A DNA stretch of 64,000 nt from Bacillota bacterium (GTDB lineage Bacteria > Bacillota > Clostridia > Christensenellales > Aristaeellaceae): positions 62,001 to 126,000 of the forward strand of contig JAEWVC010000008.1 of NCBI GenBank assembly GCA_023459275.1, given 5' to 3'. A program made the translations under genes and the position numbers. The notes beneath the pieces are model-generated. The model did not search any database and was not told the origin of the DNA. It saw only the letters and a program-made list of their open reading frames with translations. Positions 8,539 to 16,122 of this stretch are shown here, piece after piece. Positions within the stretch are counted from its first letter, which is position 1, and each line of letters begins with the position of its first letter.

Positions 8539-8630
8539 GGAGAAGTACCCAAGAGGCCGAAGGGGCTCCCCTGCTAAGGGAGTAGTGCTCGATAAGGGCA
8601 GCCCGGGTTCAAATCCCGGCTTCTCCGCCA
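8539..8630 (+). tRNA. tRNA-Ser (anticodon GCT)
   Basis: A 92-nt class II tRNA. GGAGAAG (8539-8545) pairs with CTTCTCC (8620-8626); an encoded CCA ends at 8630. The anticodon arm CTCCC-CTGCTAA-GGGAG gives GCT, reading AGC/AGU serine codons. It has a long variable arm and GGTTCAAATCC T-arm. It lies 37 nt after tRNA-Ser(TGA) and shares its promoter and terminator. Confidence 0.97.
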
Positions 8631-8632
8631 TG

Positions 8633-8672
8633 AACACAAGACACTCTTTGAAAGTGTCTTGTGTTTTTTTTT
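8633..8672 (+). terminator. Rho-independent terminator of the tRNA operon
   Basis: A 13-bp stem, AACACAAGACACT (8633-8645) with AGTGTCTTGTGTT (8653-8665), has a 7-nt loop and is followed by an unbroken run of T to 8672. It starts two bases after the second tRNA. Confidence 0.93.
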
Positions 8673-8685
8673 GCCTTCTCCGCCG

Positions 8686-8716
8686 AACCCGCCAACCATC
8701 TAGGAGGGCGGGTTTT
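8686..8716. terminator. Second hairpin terminator behind the tRNAs
   Basis: AACCCGCC (8686-8693) pairs with GGCGGGTT (8707-8714) and is followed by TTTT on the plus strand. It is a possible backup terminator for the tRNA transcript. Confidence 0.55.
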
Positions 8717-9224
8717 ATTCAGCCATTTTGATGCGCGTCAAACAATATCGTAAAATATCAAAAATACAACAAGATAACAACGCCACACCCTGAATCATTT
8801 TTACGCACGGCTTGAGCATGTTTGGCACACTCCTATACAGCAGTATTAATCATGCCGGTTCTACATTCAGGGCGGATCTGGCAAAAGCTCCATTGCAGCA
8901 CCGTTTGGGGGGGCAATATGCCAAGGTTTCAAAAAGAGCGGTCAGCGAAGGCTACGGCGCCTTAATTTGTACTTTATTTAATAGTAATTTCGACCGTTCA
9001 AAAAAATGCTAAGGCAACGATGCCGACAAGTTAATAATCGCTGTTCGCACTGGTTCAGGGCGCCTATTGCCTAATTCCGTATTGCTTAGGGGATGTCACC
9101 TAGAAGGCATTGGACGTTTCATAAATCACGCCTTTTGCTTCTTCATAGATAGAACGGTACTTTATTCGCATATGTTCGGCCCAAATCGCCTCAAAACCAG
9201 CCAGATACTCCCCGCTGTAAAGAC
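8717..9224. other. Gene-poor spacer
   Basis: About 500 bases of A/T-rich sequence. Two short open frames exist, but neither has a ribosome site or any recognisable motif. I see no RNA gene or repeat here. Confidence 0.5.
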
Positions 9225-9953
9225 TCAAAAGCTTTTGGCCTGTCCTATTGTGTTGTTCTGTTTATAATCATCATATGCTTTTTCAAAAAGATCAAAATCG
9301 CACTCAATTTCATCCCTGCAAATAAAATAGCGGTTTCCACGGCAGACGGCAGGCTTTTCTATCCCAGCTCGCCCAAGTTCATTTTTAATACTGGTCAGGT
9401 TCACCGCGATCACATTTTTTACATTCTCCGACTCAGACTTCCACCATATAGCGTTATACATCTGCTCTTTTGTCGCTCTGCGCTCACCCGCGTTAAGCAG
9501 AGAGGCCAGAGGCTTGCGTTCCTTTCTCCTTTGAAGCTTTAAAGGAAACAGCCGTTCCTTATCCTGAAATACGGTAAAGCCGCCAAATGCGTCGACGTAC
9601 ACTTTTTTTGGTGAAAGCCCGCGAATTCTATAATCTGCCAGGTGACTTCCGGCTCTATTCCGTTAGCGCAAGCGAATTCAAGTACCGGATCATAAGCCTT
9701 CCTCATCCTGAAGTATTTATAACTGCCGGTTTCATGGCAAAGCGAAAGAAAACGTCTGGCCAACCCGGTTGCTTCTTCATATGCCCCTTCCGCCAGGACA
9801 ATTCTCGTCAGAACACCATACGCCATTGTCGCGATCATCATCATATCTGCCCGTTCTCCGATTTCGATCGATCGCTTCGCGCAGCTTGCGGCATGTGCAA
9901 AATCAGATACAGTCCCGAAATAGTGACAGAGCCTGCCCAGTGCGATGGTTTAG
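9225..9953 (-). pseudogene. 3' remnant of a MalT-like activator (TPR plus winged-helix domain), frameshifted
   Basis: Read on the minus strand, the first part (from 9953 to about 9603) encodes TPR-like helices, for example YGVLTRIVLAEGAYEEATGL, as in the MalT/LuxR-type ATPase regulators. The second part (9602 to 9225, a different frame) encodes a DNA-binding domain beginning VYVDAFGGFTVF, with TKEQMYNAIW and NVIAVNLTSIKNEL, typical of OmpR/BTAD-like winged helices. The switch of frame occurs exactly at a run of seven T (9603-9609, A7 in the coding strand). The ATPase domain and N-terminus are missing: a stop codon precedes the TPR part at the junction near 9954. Best read as a decayed gene. 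Confidence 0.7.
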
Positions 9954-9962
9954 AAGTAGTCA

Positions 9963-10145
9963 CTACCTTGGAATGTCCTCATATATATCGCTTGTAATCT
10001 TCATTTTATGGCCACGGAAAAATCCAACGGCTTCCTGGGCACTGCGGAAAGCTTTTTCCAGATGCAGGCTCCGGCTTTCCAGCGCGATTTTTTCAAACCA
10101 CCTGAGCGCGGAACTTTCATCATCGACTACGATTGCGTGCAGCAT
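9963..10145 (-). pseudogene. 5' remnant of a response regulator
   Basis: The minus-strand frame starts MLHAIVVDDESSALRWFEK, an N-terminal receiver domain with the acidic pair DDE, behind the ribosome site AGAGGAG. After about 47 residues it leaves the receiver pattern and ends in an unrelated tail; the phospho-acceptor Asp region is absent. It abuts the remnant of the MalT-like gene, so a deletion removed the end of this gene and the start of the other. Confidence 0.7.
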
Positions 10146-10146
10146 A

Positions 10147-10215
10147 TCAGCACTCCTCTGCGAAGGGGATTTCAAAGCTTGCGGTGGTCCCTTGCCCCTG
10201 CTTGCTGGCGGTGCC
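10147..10215 (-). pseudogene. C-terminal scrap of a histidine kinase
   Basis: Directly before the response-regulator start, the minus strand encodes GTASKQGQGTTASFEIPF and then a stop that overlaps the next start region (TGATATG). GQGTT plus a final beta-strand is the usual C-terminal end of the HATPase domain. Only about 22 codons are in frame. Kinase followed closely by response regulator is the standard gene order, which supports the reading, but the fragment is short. Confidence 0.4.
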
Positions 10216-10700
10216 TTACAGGATGCCATCCGTACGCTTGTTCTTGCGGCAGCATGACGGATAAAACCGGACTGCCGTCAGGAAGAACGGACGGCGCCTT
10301 CCCTCTCTCTGCGCTGGCCAGCATCGGCTGAAGCAAAAGGGATAAAGGTATATGACAATTTGGAATGTCTGTTCTTCAGATAACAAATTTCTGAAGAATT
10401 TCATGAAAAATAGGGGAACGATATGACACATTACCATCATATCATTCGTGTCTTTCGTTGAAGTCGATAATTGTAAATAAAAAGACAGATCCCAAAAATA
10501 CGAAGAAAAAACAATTTAAAAATCAATATTCCTTCAATTATCCCCTGGAATATGATATTATGTAATCGAAAATTGCATTTTGCAATGGAAGAAAATGCAA
10601 TTTTTGACATGGCGGGGAATTGGCGCCCATCCACAGGCTTGTGCGAGGAATGCGGCGGACTGCTGCGTTGCTAAAGATTTGTTCGGATAGTCAAGTGGCA
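10216..10700. other. Non-coding region with a nested inverted repeat
   Basis: No convincing gene. The region becomes strongly A/T-rich after 10340. It carries a 13-bp inverted repeat at 10569-10604 (listed separately) and, further on, the promoter of the transporter operon. Confidence 0.5.
10569..10604. repeat. Inverted repeat with two mutually exclusive hairpins
   Basis: AAAATTGCATTTT (10569-10581) is exactly complementary to AAAATGCAATTTT (10592-10604). Within the left arm and loop, ATTGCA-TTT-TGCAAT (10572-10586) can form a smaller hairpin instead. It precedes the promoter of the transporter operon by about 120 bases. It may be a bidirectional terminator or a protein-binding site. Confidence 0.5.
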
Positions 10701-10723
10701 GAGCGGTAGGGGAAAATGCAAAG

Positions 10724-10732
10724 TGGTATAAT
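10724..10732 (+). promoter_or_regulatory. Extended -10 promoter of the peptide-transporter operon
   Basis: TGGTATAAT gives an extended -10 (TGn plus a perfect TATAAT at 10727-10732); there is no good -35, which such promoters do not require. Transcription should start near 10739, giving a leader of about 34 nt to the GTG start at 10773. Confidence 0.6.
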
Positions 10733-10772
10733 CCAATTTGCGCACATGTCAAAAACCGGGAGGGAAGATGCA

Positions 10773-11747
10773 GTGAGAGACGTATTGCGGTTCGATAAAT
10801 TCCGGCTTGACCTTAAAAGCGACAGCGGGCAGCGGTACAACCTGCTGGATGATATATCTTTTTCCGTTACGGAAGGCAAGGCGCTGGGGATCGTGGGCGA
10901 ATCCGGATGCGGCAAGAGCATCACCAGCCTGGCGGCCATGCGGCTTCTGCCGCCGGTTGCGAAGGTGGCCGGGGGCAGCATCTACCTTGGAGAAAGCGAC
11001 CTTCTGAAGAAAACGGAACAGGAAATGTACAAGGTACGGGGCAAGGAAATCTCCATGGTCTTTCAGGAGCCCATGACTTCCCTCAACCCTGTGCTGACCA
11101 TTGGCTTTCAGATCGAGGAAGTGCTCCGCCGCCACGAGCCGGACCTTGGCAAGAAGGAGCTCCAGGAGCGGACCCTCAGCCTGCTCAAGAAGGTTGGCAT
11201 TCCCAACCCCGAAAAGCGGATCAAGAATTATCCCCACCAGTTTTCCGGCGGCATGCGCCAGCGTACCATGATCGCTATGGCCATCGCCTGCAACCCCAGA
11301 TTGCTCATCGCTGATGAGTCCACCACCGCCCTGGATGTGACCATCCAGGCCCAGGTGCTGGATTTGATGTCGCGTTTGAAGGAGGCCGGGTCGCTGATGT
11401 TCATCACCCACAACCTTGGGGTGGTGGCGGAGGTGTGCGATGAGATGGTGGTCATGTACGCCGGGCAGATCGTGGAAAAGGGCACCGTGGAGGAGGTATT
11501 CCTCCATCCGGCACATCCCTACACCAGGGGCCTTTTGTCGGCCATCCCCACACTGGAAACAACGGCGAAAAAGCTCTACAGCATCCCGGGAACAGTTCCC
11601 ATGGTACAGCACTTTGGCAAGGGCTGCCGCTACGCCCCCAGGTGCGGCCATTGCTCGCCGGCCTGTCTCGAGCAGCCGCCCCGCGAAAAAAGAATCAACG
11701 GCCACCATAGCGTGGCCTGCTATCTGGAGAAGGGGGGAGAGGAATGA
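10773..11747 (+). CDS. Peptide ABC transporter ATP-binding protein (OppD/DppD type)
   Basis: A 324-residue ABC ATPase with Walker A GESGCGKS (about residues 42-49), signature FSGGMRQR, Walker B LLIADEST and the C-terminal oligopeptide-transporter extension rich in Cys (CRYAPRCGHCSPAC) that binds an iron-sulfur cluster in DppD-type proteins. The GTG start at 10773 is preferred: GGGAGGG (10758-10764) precedes it by 8 nt, and the ATG at 10716 lies upstream of the predicted -10 box. It is the first gene of the transporter operon D-F-B-C and overlaps the next gene by 4 nt. Confidence 0.93.
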   Translation: MRDVLRFDKFRLDLKSDSGQRYNLLDDISFSVTEGKALGIVGESGCGKSITSLAAMRLLPPVAKVAGGSIYLGESDLLKKTEQEMYKVRGKEISMVFQEPMTSLNPVLTIGFQIEEVLRRHEPDLGKKELQERTLSLLKKVGIPNPEKRIKNYPHQFSGGMRQRTMIAMAIACNPRLLIADESTTALDVTIQAQVLDLMSRLKEAGSLMFITHNLGVVAEVCDEMVVMYAGQIVEKGTVEEVFLHPAHPYTRGLLSAIPTLETTAKKLYSIPGTVPMVQHFGKGCRYAPRCGHCSPACLEQPPREKRINGHHSVACYLEKGGEE

Positions 11748-12724
11748 TGGAAAAAACCGACGCCCTCCTTACGGTGAAGGGGCTTACCAAGCACTTTAAT
11801 ATCAGCAACAGCTGGTTTGGCAAACCCACGCTTTTGCACGCCGTGGACGACATGAATTTCAGCGTGCTCAAGGGGCAGACCCTTGGCGTGGTGGGGGAAA
11901 GCGGCTCCGGGAAATCCACCCTGGCCAGGCTTCTGCTCAAGCTGATTTCCGCCACCTCCGGCCAGGTGATCTACCGGGGCAAGGACATTCTGCCCCTGAA
12001 GGAAAAGGAAAGCGGGGCCATCCGCCGGGACCTGCAAATGATTTTCCAGGACCCCTACGCATCCTTGGACCCCAGGGTCAAGATCGGCGAAGCCATCGCG
12101 GAGCCGCTGAAGGAACATAAATTATACAAAAAAAGCGCGGATATCAAAGAACACGTGGGGGATATGCTTGCCCACGTGGGGCTGCAGCGGGAAATGGCCG
12201 GGCGCTTTCCCCATGAGTTTTCCGGCGGCCAGCGCCAGCGCATCAATATCGCCAGGGCCCTTGCCATGAACCCCAAGCTCATCATCTGCGACGAGGCCGT
12301 GAGCGCCCTGGATGTTTCCGTGCAGGCCCAGGTGCTGAACCTTTTCAACAGCCTGAAGGAAGAATTCGATCTCACCTACATCTTTATCAGCCATGATTTG
12401 TCCGTGGTGAAATTCGTCAGCGATACCATTATCGTCATGTACTTGGGCGAAATGATGGAAATGGCGCCCGCCAAGGAGCTTTTTGCCCATACCGCCCACC
12501 CTTATACAAAGGCGCTGATTTCCGCCATACCAAACCCCAACCCCACCATCAGGAAAAAGCGGATCCTGCTGGAGGGGGATATCCCCAGCGCGGTCAACCT
12601 CCCGGACGGGTGCCGGTTTTGTTCCAGGTGCTATATGGCCCGCAAGGAGTGCCAGACCCAGCATCCCCCCTTGCAGGAGATTGCGCCCAACCACTTTGTC
12701 CGGTGCCCCTACTATGCGGGATGA
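11744..12724 (+). CDS. Peptide ABC transporter ATP-binding protein (OppF/DppF type)
   Basis: A 326-residue partner ATPase: Walker A GESGSGKST (about residues 48-56), Q-loop IFQDPYASLDPR, signature FSGGQRQR, Walker B LIICDEAVSALD and the Cys-rich end CRFCSRC. Start ATG 11744 overlaps the preceding stop (ATGATGG, with GGGGGAGAGGA just upstream), so the two ATPases are made in step. With the permeases and binding protein downstream it powers import of di- or oligopeptides. Confidence 0.93.
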   Translation: MMEKTDALLTVKGLTKHFNISNSWFGKPTLLHAVDDMNFSVLKGQTLGVVGESGSGKSTLARLLLKLISATSGQVIYRGKDILPLKEKESGAIRRDLQMIFQDPYASLDPRVKIGEAIAEPLKEHKLYKKSADIKEHVGDMLAHVGLQREMAGRFPHEFSGGQRQRINIARALAMNPKLIICDEAVSALDVSVQAQVLNLFNSLKEEFDLTYIFISHDLSVVKFVSDTIIVMYLGEMMEMAPAKELFAHTAHPYTKALISAIPNPNPTIRKKRILLEGDIPSAVNLPDGCRFCSRCYMARKECQTQHPPLQEIAPNHFVRCPYYAG

Positions 12725-12755
12725 CGCGTAGAAAACCTATGGAGGTGAATTGGGA

Positions 12756-13727
12756 GTGGGAAAATATCTCATAAGGCGCGGCTACCGCGGGCTGATCACC
12801 GTGTTCATATCCATATCCATTACATTTTTCCTGCTGCGCCTGATCCCGGCAGACCCTGTTTCCATGATGCTGGACCCCAAAATGAGCGCGGAAACGGTTG
12901 CGAAGATGACGGCGCAGTTCGGATTGGACAAGCCGCTTCTGGTGCAGTACGTGATTTATCTGGGCCAGCTTTTCCAGGGGAATCTGGGGATCTCCTTTAA
13001 AACGCGGGAACCGGTGATCACGGTGCTGCTGCAAAAGCTCCCCTGGACGCTGCTGCTGCTGGCGCTAAGCATCACCTGCGCGCTGGCCATCGGCATCCCC
13101 GTTGGGATAAAGGCCGCCAAAAAGCGCAACGGCGCCTTTGACAGGTTCATCAACGTGATCACCATGGTGGGCATCTCCATCTTCATCCCCTTCCTGTCCT
13201 TTGCCTTGCTGTATATTTTCGGGTACAGGCTCCACTGGCTGCCCACCGGCGGGGCCTACACGCCGCCCCCAAAGCAGGGCCTGGCCTACGCTTATGATGT
13301 GCTAAGGCACGCCGTGCTGCCAACCTTCACCCTGTTTTTAGGGAACTGTACCTCCATTATTCTGTATACCCGCAACAGCATGATTGAGGTTCAAAAGGAG
13401 GATTACATCCGCACGGCGCTGGCCAAAGGGTGGGACGACCGGTACGTAACCCGCAAGCACGCGCTGAAAAACGCCATGATCCCCACCATTACCGCCACCG
13501 GCATCATGATCGCCAGCATGGTGGGCGGCGCGATCATGACCGAGAGCATTTATTCCTGGCCGGGGGTGGGGCGGCTGATATTCGACAGCGTTTCCACGCT
13601 GGATTATCCGGTACTCCAGGGGGCGTTTTTGATCCTGTCCGTGACGACGGTATTCATCAACATCCTTACCGATCTTGTGCTCGCCTGGATCGACCCGCGG
13701 GTGAAGCTGGGAGGTGGCAAGGCATGA
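12756..13727 (+). CDS. Peptide ABC transporter permease (OppB/DppB type)
   Basis: A 323-residue inner-membrane permease with about six transmembrane helices, the first at residues 9-31. The family N-terminal motif RRGYRGLITVFISISITFF is recognisable, as is the EAA-loop region EDYIRTALAKGWDDRYVTRKH. GTG 12756 is chosen because GGAGGTG (12741-12747) lies 8 nt before it; the upstream TTG 12750 is only 2 nt from that site. It overlaps the next permease start by 4 nt. Confidence 0.92.
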   Translation: MGKYLIRRGYRGLITVFISISITFFLLRLIPADPVSMMLDPKMSAETVAKMTAQFGLDKPLLVQYVIYLGQLFQGNLGISFKTREPVITVLLQKLPWTLLLLALSITCALAIGIPVGIKAAKKRNGAFDRFINVITMVGISIFIPFLSFALLYIFGYRLHWLPTGGAYTPPPKQGLAYAYDVLRHAVLPTFTLFLGNCTSIILYTRNSMIEVQKEDYIRTALAKGWDDRYVTRKHALKNAMIPTITATGIMIASMVGGAIMTESIYSWPGVGRLIFDSVSTLDYPVLQGAFLILSVTTVFINILTDLVLAWIDPRVKLGGGKA

Positions 13728-14563
13728 ATCAGCGGTCCTTTTTTCAGGCGTTCCGCAGGAACAAGCTGGGCATGATCGGCCTGTGCGTGGTATTGCTGAT
13801 CCTGCTTACGGGCATCTGCGCGCCGCTGCTGGCGCAATATCCCAAGGGATACGGCCGGGAGATTGAAAACGCCCCCAGCGCCAAGCACTGGCTGGGCACC
13901 GATAATCTGGGGCTGGATGTGATGGCGGAGATTATCTGGGGCGCCAGGACATCGGTGTACGTATCGGTGATGGCGGTGCTGTGCGCCGCGGCCATCGGCA
14001 TCCCCCTGGGCCTGATCAGCGGCTATTTCCAGGGCCGCGTAGGCGGGCTCATCGATTCCCTGATTGAGATCTTCATGACGCTGCCCATGATGCCCCTGAT
14101 GATCGTGATCGCCGCGGTGGCCGGGGCCTCGGTTACCAATGTGGCGGTGGTCATCGGCATCCTCTCCTGGCCCAGCCTGGCCAGGGTGACAAGGAACGCC
14201 ACGCTGCGCACCTCCGAAATGCCCTTCATTGAGGTGTCCCGCTGCCTGGGCGTACCCAGCCGGAAGATACTGTACAAGCATATTCTTCTAAACGTGATCG
14301 GCCCGGTGATGGTGAACTTAACGCTGGTCATGGCCACCGCGGTTTTGAGCGAATCGGGCCTGAGCTTTCTTGGCCTGGGCGACCCCAACACCTGGAGCTG
14401 GGGGCTGATCCTGAAAAAAGCCTGGGATACCGGCGCCCTGATCAAGACCCCCAACCCCACCTGGTGGTGGATCTGGCCCAGCATCGCCATCACCACCTAC
14501 GTTGTCAGCTTCAATATTCTTGGCAACGCCATCAACGACACCCTGAACCCCAAGACACGGTGA
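13724..14563 (+). CDS. Peptide ABC transporter permease (OppC/DppC type)
   Basis: A 279-residue permease. It starts with the typical cytoplasmic FFQAFRRNKLGMIGL segment before helix 1 and contains HWLGTDNLGLDV, the hallmark OppC periplasmic motif, and a binding-protein-dependent transport loop near EVSRCLGVPSRKILYKH. ATG 13724 overlaps the upstream stop, with GGGAGGTGG just before. It forms the membrane channel with the OppB-type protein. Confidence 0.93.
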   Translation: MNQRSFFQAFRRNKLGMIGLCVVLLILLTGICAPLLAQYPKGYGREIENAPSAKHWLGTDNLGLDVMAEIIWGARTSVYVSVMAVLCAAAIGIPLGLISGYFQGRVGGLIDSLIEIFMTLPMMPLMIVIAAVAGASVTNVAVVIGILSWPSLARVTRNATLRTSEMPFIEVSRCLGVPSRKILYKHILLNVIGPVMVNLTLVMATAVLSESGLSFLGLGDPNTWSWGLILKKAWDTGALIKTPNPTWWWIWPSIAITTYVVSFNILGNAINDTLNPKTR

Positions 14564-14619
14564 GCGGTTTAAGCGCGCAAGCGTTTAATCATTATCCAAA
14601 AAAAGGAGCGCGAATCAAA

Positions 14620-15822
14620 ATGAGACCTGCCTATAAGGGATACAAAGCCTTCGATTACCTGACCCCCGGCGTGGATTACCCCGTGTACAAGCTTGCCAAG
14701 TGGAATTGGGCCGGGGAATACCGCGTGCCCCTGGACAGCGAAGCCCAGGAAAAGCGGGTAAAGGAGATCGTGGGCAAGAGCATCGTGATCGCCACCCATG
14801 AGCATCCCTGCTATTTCCCGGCGGACATGAACGAGAGCAAGCTGTACCATAACGCCGGCCGGGAATTCTGCGCCTACGACGCCCTGGCCGAGAGCTACAT
14901 TGACTGCGTGTTTGACAACATGATGGACGGCTCCGCCAACATCACCAGCAAAAGCGGCTGGAAGTGGATGGACGTTGTCCACGATATCGGCATGCGGCTG
15001 TGCGATCTGCACCACCAGGACTTTTTGATCCAGTGCAAGACCGTGGCCGACATCAAAAGGGCCAAGGCCGAGGGCAAAATCGCCTGGGTGCCTGTGCTGG
15101 AATGCGCCACCCCCATTGAAAACGAGCTGGACCGCCTGGATGTGCTCTACGGCTTCGGCATCCGGGTGATGGGCATCACCTATTCCGAATCCAACCCCCT
15201 TGGCAACGGCCTGAAGGAGGATACCGACGGGGGACTCACCAAGTTCGGCAAGGAAGCGGTCAAACGCATGAACAAGCTGGGCATCCTGATCGACTGCTCC
15301 CATTGCGGCCACAAGACTACGGTGGACACCGTCGCCGCCAGCGACAAGCCCATTCTGATGACCCACATCGGCGCCAAAGCCCTGTGGAATTCCAAGCGCC
15401 TGTTTGAAGACTACGTTTTGAAGGCCGTAGCGGAAAAGGGCGGCGTGGTCTGCGCCGAATCCGCCCCCCACACCACCATGACCAAGACCCACAACACCCA
15501 TGACATCGATTCCGTGATGGAGCACTTTGAGTACATGGCCAACCTGGTGGGCCTGGACCATGTGGCGTTCGGCGTGGACTCCCTGTACGGGGACCATGTG
15601 GGCCTGCACCACGCCTACGCTGCCAGCCTGTCCATTAAGGACACCCGCAACAACGAGGTGGAGTATGAGGAAGTGCCTTATGTGAAGGGCCTGGAGAACC
15701 CCACCGAAGCCTCCATCAACATCATCCGCTGGCTGGTGAAGCACGGCTACACCGATGGGGACATCCAAAAGATCATCGGCGGCAACGTGCTCCGCGTGCT
15801 GGACCAGGTTTGGGTTAAATAA
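14620..15822 (+). CDS. Membrane-dipeptidase family (M19) peptidase, copy 1
   Basis: A 400-residue member of the renal dipeptidase family M19, zinc enzymes that cleave dipeptides including those with a D-residue at the C-terminus. The bridging Glu is in VPVLECA; the two later His ligands are in DCSHCG and THIGAK; GLTKFGKEAVKRMNKLGI is a family signature. The N-terminal ligand motif, normally His-x-Asp, reads HEHP. There is no signal peptide. AAAGGAGCG precedes ATG 14620. It lies between the permease and binding-protein genes, so the imported peptide is its probable substrate. Two paralogues follow. Confidence 0.9.
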   Translation: MRPAYKGYKAFDYLTPGVDYPVYKLAKWNWAGEYRVPLDSEAQEKRVKEIVGKSIVIATHEHPCYFPADMNESKLYHNAGREFCAYDALAESYIDCVFDNMMDGSANITSKSGWKWMDVVHDIGMRLCDLHHQDFLIQCKTVADIKRAKAEGKIAWVPVLECATPIENELDRLDVLYGFGIRVMGITYSESNPLGNGLKEDTDGGLTKFGKEAVKRMNKLGILIDCSHCGHKTTVDTVAASDKPILMTHIGAKALWNSKRLFEDYVLKAVAEKGGVVCAESAPHTTMTKTHNTHDIDSVMEHFEYMANLVGLDHVAFGVDSLYGDHVGLHHAYAASLSIKDTRNNEVEYEEVPYVKGLENPTEASINIIRWLVKHGYTDGDIQKIIGGNVLRVLDQVWVK

Positions 15823-15825
15823 CCT

Positions 15826-15853
15826 TCGAAAAAGTGACACGTCACTTTTTCGA
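15826..15853. terminator. Palindromic hairpin after the first M19 gene
   Basis: TCGAAAAAGTGAC (15826-15838) is perfectly complementary to GTCACTTTTTCGA (15841-15853). The 13-bp stem contains the T-run in its 3' arm, so it can act as a terminator or attenuator inside the transporter operon. Confidence 0.55.
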
Positions 15854-15860
15854 TCCCGCA

Positions 15861-16015
15861 CTTTTCGCCTGCAGCCTGCTGCATTGCCCTTCGTTTCGCT
15901 AGGCCAATGCGGCTGCGGACGGCGAAAAGCGTAAGGAATGCTTGCTTCGCAAGCGCCCCGCCCGGCCGGCGAAGCCGGCCGAGACGATTGCAAACGAAGG
16001 GGTGCCCCCTTCGTT
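15861..16015. repeat. Cluster of four GC-rich hairpins
   Basis: Four consecutive inverted repeats fill this gap: CTTTTCGCC/GGCGAAAAG (15861-15929, with inner GCATTG/CAATGC pairing), GCTTGC-TTC-GCAAGC (15940-15954), CGGCCGGC-GAA-GCCGGCCG (15963-15981 with one overlap at the loop), and AACGAAGGGG-TGC-CCCCTTCGTT (15993-16015). The arrangement resembles repetitive extragenic palindromes. Together with the hairpin at 15826 it makes five structures in 190 bases between the permease unit and the binding-protein gene. Confidence 0.6.
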
Positions 16016-16122
16016 GCATCCCCTGGACGATGCTTACGTGTACAATCCTTTTAGGTATGGCGAAATGCCGGAAAAGAGGGCGGCGTTTCTTCATATAAAA
16101 ATCTTCGAAGGAGAGAAACAAG

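Noticed and set aside
8413..8630. tRNA genes as an integration site for a genomic island
   Set aside because: No integrase gene and no repeated tRNA 3' end are seen in the window, so an attachment site cannot be supported.
16014..16046. Possible promoter (TTGCAT ... TACAAT) before the peptide-binding protein gene
   Set aside because: The spacing is 21 bp, too long for a normal promoter, and the -35 lies inside a hairpin arm.
15823..16122. Possible CRISPR-like or riboswitch region because of many short repeats
   Set aside because: The units are inverted repeats of different sequence, not direct repeats with spacers, and no known riboswitch core is recognisable.
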